From NCBI GenBank assembly GCA_019244945.1, contig JAFASD010000470.1, positions 1 through 8,995 on the forward strand: a stretch of DNA of 8,995 bases. Reading direction: 5' to 3'. Shown piece after piece: positions 1 through 6,664 of this stretch; position 1 is the stretch's first letter; each line of letters opens with the position of its first letter. This DNA comes from Acidobacteriaceae bacterium (GTDB lineage Bacteria; Acidobacteriota; Terriglobia; Bryobacterales; Bryobacteraceae). A model generated the notes under the pieces. It saw only the letters and a program-made list of their open reading frames with translations, had not been told where the DNA came from and searched no databases. A program made the translations under genes and the position numbers.

Positions 1-1501
1 GGTCGCCCCTTCTCATCAATTTCTCATCGTGCGGATTTGAGACGAAGCCGATTTCGGCGAGAATCGAGGGCATCGTCGCGCCGATTAGAACGACGAAAGG
101 CGCTTGTCTCACGCCCCGATCGCGCGAGCGATTATTCATCTTGACCGAACCCGCCCAAAGCGACGTCTGCACTCTTTGCGCGAACTCACGGGATTCTTCG
201 AGCTTCGCCTGCAGCACGGCTTTGTGCAAAAGATCGTTGAGATCGGAGATCGAACTTGCCGAAGTCGCGTTTTCACGCGTGGCGAGATCCAGGCCGCTCT
301 TATCGGAAGTTAGGTTGAAATAGTACGTCTCAACTCCGGTTGCACTCGGCTCAGGTGAGGAATTCGCGTGAATAGAGATGAAGAGATCTGCCCGTTCATT
401 GTTGGCGATTTTCGTGCGTTCTTCGAGCGGGATAAAGGTGTCATCAGACCGCGTATACACAACTTCCGCGCCCAACTGCTGGGTAATCAGCTTGCCTAAG
501 CGCGTGGCGACGTCAAGCACGAGATCCTTCTCCATCAGTCCGCCCGGACCGATGGTTCCAGTATCATGACCGCCATGCCCGGCATCTATAACGACTTTCC
601 CCATCTTCAGACCGAATACACGAACCAACGAACGGTCGCCGACACTGTCGCGTCCCGCGGGAAGCGAAGGCGCCACGGTCGTTTTCACGGCCGGCACAGG
701 TATTGGAGCGGTGCTCAAGCGCGGATAGACAGCCGGTGCGGTTAACGGCGCAATCGATGCCGTCGATGGACTGAGATTCTTAGCCACAGTGGTCTGCTGC
801 ACAACGAAGCCATCGCGAGTCTGAAGAGTCGTAATTGCGCGGGGAGCAGGTGAATCGTTATGGGCGCGACTGGCATTCGCGCTCGGAGCTGAGCTAGCCG
901 GAGGATCGGGAAGCGCAGCAAGGGTGCGCTGCACTGGCGAGGAGCTGACGTTCGAAGTCGGCGAGGGAACTGCGGGAGCGGTCAAGTTGTCAAGACTCGC
1001 GGTATTCGTGTTATCCGCTGCTGAAAGGTCTACCTGCTGAGAGCCTGTGACGCTGTGCGCCATGTTGAGTCCGGGAAGGCTGGTGCCCTTCGGCCGGATC
1101 TCGATCATGAGTCTGTCGGGATTGACCAATTGGGATGAGACGACTTCGGCGGGCCCTTCCAGGTCGAAAACAACCCGGGTTCTGCCGGGGCTCACCTCGG
1201 CGATCCTGATCTGCTTCACTCGCCGATCGGCAATGCGAATGGTTTGAATGCCGCGATGACGCGCCGCAGGAGGGAGCAGCCCGTTCAGATCAAAATAGAT
1301 GCGGGAAGGATTCTCGATTTGATCGGAATCCAGTTTATAGTCTCCCTGGGTTTGAATCGCAACACGCGTTACGTCTCCAAAAGACCAAAACCGTATGGCT
1401 TGCACGCGAGAAGTAGCAGGCGTTTGGCCCCACGAGACGCTGCCTGCGCACAACATCACCGTGGGGATGAGACGGATGAGAGATGTGCGGCGGCGAATCA
1501 T
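1..1501 (-). CDS. N-acetylmuramoyl-L-alanine amidase with AMIN domain (partial, C-terminus off the left edge)
   Basis: Zinc amidase of the Amidase_3 (AmiC-like) family, expected to cut the amide bond between N-acetylmuramic acid and L-alanine of peptidoglycan in the periplasm during cell separation. The frame is open for 500 codons from ATG 1501-1499 to the window edge, and an in-frame TAA lies just upstream of that ATG. Residues 1-25 form a signal peptide (basic start, hydrophobic core, SVSWG-Q). Residues about 33-137 are an AMIN domain, which in this family targets the enzyme to the envelope. Residues about 140-300 are a Pro/Ser/Ala/Thr-rich linker. The catalytic domain starts near 303 with VVIDAGHGGHD. 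Likely zinc ligands are H309, E324 (in MEKDL) and H378 (in SIHAN), and the catalytic glutamate is E483 (in LAEIGF). Residues 396-445 form an insert resembling the autoinhibitory segment of AmiC/AmiB enzymes. Only the last few residues are likely missing. No clear ribosome binding site precedes the start. Confidence 0.93.
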   Translation of the reverse strand, partial: MIRRRTSLIRLIPTVMLCAGSVSWGQTPATSRVQAIRFWSFGDVTRVAIQTQGDYKLDSDQIENPSRIYFDLNGLLPPAARHRGIQTIRIADRRVKQIRIAEVSPGRTRVVFDLEGPAEVVSSQLVNPDRLMIEIRPKGTSLPGLNMAHSVTGSQQVDLSAADNTNTASLDNLTAPAVPSPTSNVSSSPVQRTLAALPDPPASSAPSANASRAHNDSPAPRAITTLQTRDGFVVQQTTVAKNLSPSTASIAPLTAPAVYPRLSTAPIPVPAVKTTVAPSLPAGRDSVGDRSLVRVFGLKMGKVVIDAGHGGHDTGTIGPGGLMEKDLVLDVATRLGKLITQQLGAEVVYTRSDDTFIPLEERTKIANNERADLFISIHANSSPEPSATGVETYYFNLTSDKSGLDLATRENATSASSISDLNDLLHKAVLQAKLEESREFAQRVQTSLWAGSVKMNNRSRDRGVRQAPFVVLIGATMPSILAEIGFVSNPHDEKLMRRGD

Positions 1502-1570
1502 GAAAACGAATTAACGATGGTTAGTGCACCCGCCCCAAAATAACAAAACTGATGAAGTTTGTTCGTTCGC

Positions 1571-1576
1571 ATTATA
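1571..1576 (-). promoter_or_regulatory. Possible -10 element for the amidase gene
   Basis: Read on the minus strand these bases are a perfect TATAAT, about 70 bases upstream of the amidase ATG in the 111-base divergent gap with mobA. No good TTGACA-like -35 box sits at 16-18 bases, so this is suggestive only. On the plus strand the same place reads TATAAC (1573-1578), which could equally serve mobA, again without a good -35 box. Confidence 0.3.
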
Positions 1577-1612
1577 ACCGGAAAACGCGTCCGCGAGTGC
1601 TACTATTTGGGC

Positions 1613-2194
1613 ATGCAAGCGGCCGCTTTCGTACTGGTGGGCGGTTCCAGCTCGCGTATGGGTCGTGATAAAGCGCTGCTGTCATGGAATTCGCGGCCCC
1701 TCGTCGACGACGTCGCCAGGGCAGCTGCGGTTGCCGGCAGTGTTGCGCTGGTCGGGGAGACTACACGATATAAGCAATTCGGTTTCGACTGTTTGCCCGA
1801 CCTTCGATCCGGTTGCGGACCCCTGGGGGGCATTGAAGCGGCGCTCGAGAGCCGGCGCGGTGATCTCAATTTAATTCTGGCCTGCGATATGCCCGGCCTG
1901 GAGCATGCCTGGCTCTCTCGGCTCTTATCACATGCCCAGGAAACCGGTGCCTTGTGTGTCGCCAGTCGCGATCCAGGCGGCATACATCCTCTCTGTGCTG
2001 TTTACCGGTCCGAATGCTTGCCGGCAATCCGTCGCAATCTGGATGCCCGCCGCTTGCGACTACTCGACCTCCTGCGAGAGCTGGGCGCCACTACCTTAGA
2101 GCGCACTCGCCCGCTGTGGAATGTCAACACGCCACACGATTGGGCCTCCTGCCAGGTTCGAGAGAAGTCCCTTAGCTCAGCCGATGCCCACTGA
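1613..2194 (+). CDS. mobA: Molybdenum cofactor guanylyltransferase (MobA family)
   Basis: Cytoplasmic nucleotidyltransferase expected to join GMP from GTP to molybdopterin-bound molybdenum, giving the guanine dinucleotide cofactor. The 193-residue product has the usual family length. Family motifs appear in order: the N-terminal GTP-binding loop LVGGSSSRMGRDK (8-20), LPDL then GGIEAAL (61-78), the metal-binding CDMP (91-94), HPLCAVY (125-131) and the C-terminal NVNTPHD (170-176). ATG 1613 is chosen because GTP-loop proteins of this family begin right before the loop. A TTG at 1559 in the same frame would add 18 residues unlike the family. No strong ribosome binding site is visible. The end overlaps the next gene by 11 bases, so the two are probably cotranscribed. 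No other molybdenum cofactor gene is in the window. A related MobA-like transferase for another nucleotide (MocA type) cannot be excluded, but the DMPG-region and HPL motifs fit MobA best. Confidence 0.88.
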   Translation: MQAAAFVLVGGSSSRMGRDKALLSWNSRPLVDDVARAAAVAGSVALVGETTRYKQFGFDCLPDLRSGCGPLGGIEAALESRRGDLNLILACDMPGLEHAWLSRLLSHAQETGALCVASRDPGGIHPLCAVYRSECLPAIRRNLDARRLRLLDLLRELGATTLERTRPLWNVNTPHDWASCQVREKSLSSADAH

Positions 2195-2960
2195 CGGAAA
2201 TTCACACTACATCGAGTTTCGAGACGTCAGCAAGAAGTTCGATCGTCCAGTACTGATCGACGTGAATTTCTATCTCGATCCGGGCAAGACACTTGCCATC
2301 ATCGGCCGGAGCGGAGTCGGAAAATCCGTGACACTCAGCCACATCATGGGTTTCCTGAAACCAGATAGCGGAAGCATCATCGTGTCGCACGCCGACATTA
2401 CCGGAATGCAAGAAGCCGAACTGAGGCGCATCCGGAAAAAGGTGACGATGGTATTTCAGTCCGGCGCACTGTTTGATTCGCTCACGGTTGGCGAAAACAT
2501 TCTGTTTTCGTTGGAGCTTCGCGAGGATTACGACGAGCAGAACAAGGAAGATGTCGTGAACGGACTTCTGGAGATGGTAGATCTTCTGCATGTCAAAGAT
2601 CTCTATCCCGCCGATTTGTCCACCGGCTTCAAGCGAGCGGTTGCAATTGCCCGAGCGTTGGCCGCGCAGCCGGAATGCATACTTTACGATGAGCCGACCA
2701 CCATGGTCGATCCCATCATGTCGGATGATCTCGGCAACCTGATGCTTCGCCTGAAGCGGCAATTGGGCTTGACCGCCGTCGTGGTCACGCACGATCTGGA
2801 TCTGATGCGTAAGGTAGCGGATTCAGTCGTTTTCTTGTACAAGGGCGAAGCGATTTACTTCGGTCCGGTTTCGGAGTTGGCGCAGTGCAAACATCCTCAC
2901 GTCCGGCAGTTTTTGGCGATGGACGACGTTGAAATCGACGGGAAGATCGAAGAAACCTAA
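2184..2960 (+). CDS. mlaF: ABC transporter ATPase, MlaF/Ttg2A type (lipid transport)
   Basis: Cytoplasmic ATPase subunit. The closest recognisable family is the MlaF/Ttg2A group, which powers phospholipid movement between inner and outer membrane with an MlaE permease and an MCE-domain protein. From ATG 2184 it is 258 residues, a normal length for the family. Visible motifs are Walker A GRSGVGKS (41-48), Q-loop Q92 followed by the group hallmark GALFDSLTVGEN (94-105), a signature LSTGF (145-149) instead of LSGGQ, Walker B CILYDE (165-170) with E170, the D-loop MVDP (174-177) and the switch H203 in VVVTHD. ATG 2184 is preferred over an upstream ATG at 2121, which would lie deep inside mobA and add 21 unrelated residues. 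The gene overlaps the mobA end in another frame. No permease or MCE-domain gene is next to it, so its partners must be elsewhere. The ATPase call is certain; the lipid substrate is inferred. Confidence 0.85.
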   Translation: MPTDGNSHYIEFRDVSKKFDRPVLIDVNFYLDPGKTLAIIGRSGVGKSVTLSHIMGFLKPDSGSIIVSHADITGMQEAELRRIRKKVTMVFQSGALFDSLTVGENILFSLELREDYDEQNKEDVVNGLLEMVDLLHVKDLYPADLSTGFKRAVAIARALAAQPECILYDEPTTMVDPIMSDDLGNLMLRLKRQLGLTAVVVTHDLDLMRKVADSVVFLYKGEAIYFGPVSELAQCKHPHVRQFLAMDDVEIDGKIEET

Positions 2961-4246
2961 TCGGATCCGAATACTCGCCGCTTCAGCGCCGTCCATTGGC
3001 GCTTGAACCACCCGGATCGGGGCATTTTCGCCTGGAGCTTATTCGTATCCAGCGCTCCCGGCTTGTTCGCGGCGGCGGAAGCACTGGGCCGGTAATCTTC
3101 GGTTCCCGCAAGATGCACGCGCGTTCCGTCAAACAGGTAAGAGCGACGGCGGAATTTCCCATCATCATCCTTGGTAATCAGTTCAAACGTGCGAGAGGTT
3201 GCGCTCGCATCTTGCGGGTCCACGTGAACGGGAAAATAACCTTCAACATCTCGCTGCCGGTAAGAGGTCTCGTAACGGTGGCGATGGCGGTTCCAGAGGA
3301 AGACACGCCAAGCATCGAAATCGTAGGATTCCCCACCGGCCGCCGTCGTCCACAGCCAGTTATGCTTGAGACCTTTTACATCATCGTTCACAGCTCCCAG
3401 ATCGAAGTAGGATGTTATGCGCTTGCCTTCGGCGTATTGGGCCACTTCATCAGGGATGGACATTGTCAAATTGCGGGAAAGTACCCAACCGCACTGGTTA
3501 GACTTCGTCCGGACCAGCGTCCAATCTTCGAGGACCACGGGCTTTTTCAGCTCCGCTGCTTTTTTCTCAACCAAGTCTTTGTCCTTGTTCGCTTTGAGAT
3601 CGGCAGTGCTTTCCGAGCCGTCGATGCGCTCGGCTGAAAGTTCCTGCCAATTGGCGGGAGGCTTGGGCGGCGGCGGCAGAGGTGGAAGGTTGGATTTGTT
3701 TCTCGATTGCCTTTCCCGTCTTTGACGCCGCGAAAGCTGCTGCGGGCGATCGAACACCAGCGTCGGCCGGGCCGGAGCGGCGGTTTTCGGCTGCAGTTGA
3801 TGCTCCAAAACTGCGACTGATCCGCCCTCGGGGATTCTGGCGAAAGCGGGAGATTGCCGCGACGGATCGAGATGAATGTTCAGAGCTTCGTAGACGGTTG
3901 CCGCGCCTTCCGACGGCAACGTGAGCGCTCGCTGGTTGTTCTTACGAATCTGCTCCATTTGCTCGGTGCTGAGTAACTGAAGCGAATCGACCCAGCCCTC
4001 TGCGCCATTCGCGGCACGAATTTTGACGAAGCGGCGGCGAACGTCTATAACAGCCACCCGTTCGCCATACTTCAGCACTGCCACGACGCTATTTTTCTGA
4101 GCCAGCTCCCGACGGAGATTCAGCGTTGCCGGCGCGACGTAGGCTTCCCCCAACACGTCGCTCGATTGATTGGCGCACCCCTGTATGGCCAGCAAGAGCA
4201 TCACCAAAAGCGCACTAATGAGAGCCAGGCGCAATAGCTGACGCAT
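2957..4246 (-). CDS. SH3-domain lipoprotein, function unknown
   Basis: A 429-residue envelope protein. Residues 1-24 are a lipoprotein signal (basic start, hydrophobic stretch, lipobox-like AIQGC) with C24 as the likely lipidated cysteine. Residues about 32-92 resemble a bacterial SH3 domain (LNLRREL near the start, YGERVAVID in the middle, GAEGWVDSLQL at the end). A second SH3-like unit seems split: its first half is about 118-150 (ALNIHLDP, GGSVAVLE) and its second half about 238-262 (WTLVRTK, CGWVLSRNL). Between them lies a basic and proline-rich stretch including LPPLPPPPKPP near 187-197. Residues 263-385 form a conserved-looking beta-rich region with many aromatic residues (WLWTTAAGG, DAWRVFLWNRHRHRY), which I cannot assign. 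The tail is basic. Bacterial SH3 domains often bind peptidoglycan, so a cell wall role is possible but not shown. The gene stands alone, convergent with the ABC ATPase and divergent from feoA. No ribosome binding site is clear. Confidence 0.85.
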   Translation of the reverse strand: MRQLLRLALISALLVMLLLAIQGCANQSSDVLGEAYVAPATLNLRRELAQKNSVVAVLKYGERVAVIDVRRRFVKIRAANGAEGWVDSLQLLSTEQMEQIRKNNQRALTLPSEGAATVYEALNIHLDPSRQSPAFARIPEGGSVAVLEHQLQPKTAAPARPTLVFDRPQQLSRRQRRERQSRNKSNLPPLPPPPKPPANWQELSAERIDGSESTADLKANKDKDLVEKKAAELKKPVVLEDWTLVRTKSNQCGWVLSRNLTMSIPDEVAQYAEGKRITSYFDLGAVNDDVKGLKHNWLWTTAAGGESYDFDAWRVFLWNRHRHRYETSYRQRDVEGYFPVHVDPQDASATSRTFELITKDDDGKFRRRSYLFDGTRVHLAGTEDYRPSASAAANKPGALDTNKLQAKMPRSGWFKRQWTALKRRVFGSD

Positions 4247-4383
4247 GTGGCAGATGGCTTACCCGTAGTCTAACGCGGCGTTTGTTGAGAAGACCTGAAG
4301 TGGCCGATTTCTGTCGCTCAGTCACTGGTCGGAGCTGGAAAATACCCGTCAGGCTTCTTGCTATCGTCTTTTAATGCAAGTGG

Positions 4384-4415
4384 TTGACACGGCTAGAGGG
4401 ATCTCGTACTAAAAT
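4384..4415 (+). promoter_or_regulatory. Probable promoter of the feoA-feoB-trxB operon
   Basis: A perfect TTGACA -35 box lies at 4384-4389. Downstream, TACTAAAAT (4407-4415) offers either TACTAA at a 17-base spacing (weak match) or TAAAAT at a 20-base spacing (5 of 6, but long). Transcription would start about 7-11 bases before the feoA ATG, giving a very short leader. No convincing Fur or DtxR-type iron box was found. A weak 13-base inverted repeat (TAAAATGGTCTTA, 4410-4422) overlaps the -10 region. Confidence 0.45.
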
Positions 4416-4429
4416 GGTCTTACTTCGAT

Positions 4430-4729
4430 ATGGGCCGCACGAAGAGGGCTGCTAACAGAGGTCCCGTTTCTACTCCGCTGACACTCGCCGATCTCCGATC
4501 GGGACAGCGCTGCGTTCTGGACCGTTTGGATGTGCCGGAAGATACAGCTCGACGCCTGATGGAGCTCGGCTTTCTGCCCGGCAACGAGGTGATTCCGGCC
4601 AGAAGGGCGCCGGGCGGGGGCGCGCGCGTATTCCGCGTGGATGGATCGGAAGTGGCGCTGAGAAACGATACTGCGAAACACATCCATGTCCGCCGCGATC
4701 CCGAATCAGATCTGGTCGTCCTTCCATGA
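4430..4729 (+). CDS. feoA: Ferrous iron transport protein A (FeoA)
   Basis: Small cytoplasmic SH3-like protein that works with FeoB in Fe(II) uptake, probably by helping or regulating the permease. The product has 99 residues. The FeoA core spans about 15-90: TPLTLADLRSGQRCVLDRL, the family motif LMELGFLPGNEV (43-54), a Gly-rich turn PGGG (61-64) and the closing strands SEVALRNDTAKHIHV. The first 14 residues are a basic extension with no family counterpart. ATG 4430 is the only plausible start in frame ahead of the core. There is no ribosome binding site before it, which fits the very short leader predicted from the promoter. feoB follows after 9 bases, so the two form one operon. Confidence 0.92.
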   Translation: MGRTKRAANRGPVSTPLTLADLRSGQRCVLDRLDVPEDTARRLMELGFLPGNEVIPARRAPGGGARVFRVDGSEVALRNDTAKHIHVRRDPESDLVVLP

Positions 4730-4738
4730 GCCACCTTC

Positions 4739-6664
4739 ATGAGTAGCTGCCACCGGGATTCAGTCGAATCGAATCTACTCCCCAATCCGTCGATCGCGCC
4801 ACCCCGTGCAGCGCATGATCGCCCCATCATCGTGGCCATCGTCGGTCCGCCAAATTCCGGCAAATCCACTCTCTTCAACCGGCTCACCGGTCTTCGTCAG
4901 AAAGTCGCGAATTTCCCGGGCGTAACGGTCGAACATCGCATGGGCAAGGCAAAGCTGAAAGATCAGCATGAGGTCTTTCTCGTCGACCTGCCCGGTGTCT
5001 ACAGTCTCCATCCGCGTGCTGAAGACGAGCAGGTGACACACGATGTTTTAAAAGGTGAGCGGCCGGATTTTCCCAAGCCGGATGCAGTCATCCTGATTCT
5101 CGATGCCACGAATCTGGGCCGCCATCTGGTTCTCGCCGCGCCCATCCTCAGCCTCGGATTACCGATTCTCATTCTGCTGAACATGGCCGACGATCTCGCC
5201 GCACGAGGAGGCAAAGTCGACGTTTCGGCCCTTGCCGCTGAATTGAACTGCCCGGTTACGCTCATCAGCGCCACAAAAGGCATCGGCATCGAAAGTATTC
5301 AGCAATTCTTGTTGGGTACCGCAGTAAGGCTCAATGCGCCTCCCCCCAGAATCGAATTACCTGTTCTTCAAGATGTTCCGAAATGCCGGCAATGGGCGGC
5401 GAAGCTTGGTATTCGTGCGTCCTACAAAGCCCCTGCGCCGCCGCTCTGGACGCGACGTCTCGATGCCATCTTCCTGCACCCGGTTGCCGGACCTCTTATT
5501 TTTTTGACGATCGTGATAGCGGTTTTCCAAAGCATTTTTTCCTGGGCGCAGCCGATCATGAATGGCGTTCAACACTTCATACTCGGGTCGGGGCTGTGGA
5601 TGAAAAGCGTTTTGCCGGACACGCCGTGGCGCTCTCTGCTCATCGATGGCGTGTGGAGCGGCGTCGGATCGGTTGTGGTCTTTTTACCGCAAATCCTCCT
5701 GCTGTTCCTGTTTATTGGAATTTTAGAAGACTCCGGTTACCTGGCGCGCGCCGCTCTGATTGCAGATCGCACCATGGCCAAAATCGGACTGCAAGGCAAA
5801 TCGTTTATCCCGTTGCTCTCGGCTTACGCTTGCGCAGTTCCAGCCATCATGGCGACGCGCGTCATCGAGAATAAACGCGATCGAACGGCCACCATCATGA
5901 TCGCGCCGCTGATGACCTGCTCGGCGCGATTGCCGGTGTATACGCTGGTGATCGCGGCTTTTGTGCCAAACATTCCAGTGCTCGGTCACTTCCTTTCGTT
6001 GCCCGCGGCAACCATGTTGAGCCTGTACGTGTTGGGATTTCTGGCCGCGATCACGATCGCGCGGGTTCTAAGATCGACGGTTTTGAGGAGCGGGCGATCT
6101 TCTTTCATGCTCGAAATGCCGCCCTACCGCTGGCCGACCTGGCAGTCCTTGGCATTGCGTCTGATTGACCGCGCCAGAGTTTTTCTACGCCGGGCCGGAA
6201 CGGTCATTTTTTCAGTTGCGGTTGTGCTGTGGGTGCTCGCACATCTGCCGATCCACAATGGCAAAACTCCTCCGATTGAACACAGCTATGCCGGAATGGT
6301 TGGGAAAACGATCGAACCCGCAATTAAGCCGCTGGGATTCAACTGGAAGATCGGTATCGGCCTGATTACTTCTCTTGCCGCCCGCGAAGTGATTGTCGGC
6401 ACCTTGGGGACAATTTACGGCATCGAAGGAGATGAGCCTTCTGAGGGCTTGCAGCAAGCGGTGCATCACGATCTCAGCCCTGCAGGCGCGGTGGCCCTTC
6501 TGATTTTCTTTGCGTTCGCCATGCAATGTTTCTCGACTCTCGCGGTAGTCAAGCGGGAGACCGGCGGCTGGAAATGGCCCATTTTCCAGTTCTCCTATAT
6601 GCTGGCGCTGGCATACTGTGGTTCGTGGGTGGCGTTTCACCTCACAAATTACTTTCTTGGATGA
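4739..6664 (+). CDS. feoB: Ferrous iron transport protein B (FeoB), GTPase-coupled Fe(II) permease
   Basis: Inner-membrane Fe(II) importer with a cytoplasmic GTPase domain. The product has 641 residues, shorter than the 773 of E. coli FeoB. Residues 1-28 are a variable lead. The G domain follows: G1 GPPNSGKS (36-43, with the Asn typical of FeoB), G2 threonine T63 in FPGVT, G3 DLPG (83-86), G4 NMAD (148-151) and G5 SAT (177-179). A helical linker runs to about 245. The membrane part has about eight or nine helices by eye and includes LEDSGYLARAAL (329-340), the first gate region with C365 (in YACAVPAIMATR), C394 (in TCSARLPVY), AAREVIVGTLGTIY (547-560) and MQCFSTLAVVKRE (595-607). The first gate lacks the common GCNVPA form. 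The start at ATG 4739 is 9 bases after feoA. The last four bases overlap trxB. No feoC is present. The family call is secure. Confidence 0.96.
   Translation: MSSCHRDSVESNLLPNPSIAPPRAAHDRPIIVAIVGPPNSGKSTLFNRLTGLRQKVANFPGVTVEHRMGKAKLKDQHEVFLVDLPGVYSLHPRAEDEQVTHDVLKGERPDFPKPDAVILILDATNLGRHLVLAAPILSLGLPILILLNMADDLAARGGKVDVSALAAELNCPVTLISATKGIGIESIQQFLLGTAVRLNAPPPRIELPVLQDVPKCRQWAAKLGIRASYKAPAPPLWTRRLDAIFLHPVAGPLIFLTIVIAVFQSIFSWAQPIMNGVQHFILGSGLWMKSVLPDTPWRSLLIDGVWSGVGSVVVFLPQILLLFLFIGILEDSGYLARAALIADRTMAKIGLQGKSFIPLLSAYACAVPAIMATRVIENKRDRTATIMIAPLMTCSARLPVYTLVIAAFVPNIPVLGHFLSLPAATMLSLYVLGFLAAITIARVLRSTVLRSGRSSFMLEMPPYRWPTWQSLALRLIDRARVFLRRAGTVIFSVAVVLWVLAHLPIHNGKTPPIEHSYAGMVGKTIEPAIKPLGFNWKIGIGLITSLAAREVIVGTLGTIYGIEGDEPSEGLQQAVHHDLSPAGAVALLIFFAFAMQCFSTLAVVKRETGGWKWPIFQFSYMLALAYCGSWVAFHLTNYFLG

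Noticed and set aside
2202..2792. Minus-strand open frame of 196 codons opposite the ABC ATPase
   Set aside because: The plus strand carries every ABC ATPase motif; the opposite frame has no motif.
2996..3637. Plus-strand open frame of 213 codons opposite the SH3 lipoprotein gene
   Set aside because: The minus strand has a lipoprotein signal and domain structure; this frame shows none and lacks a ribosome binding site.
4726..4746. Six-codon open frame ATG...TAG between feoA and feoB, in a CTTC-ATGAG direct repeat
   Set aside because: Too short and without a ribosome binding site; probably a chance product of the repeated CATGAG.
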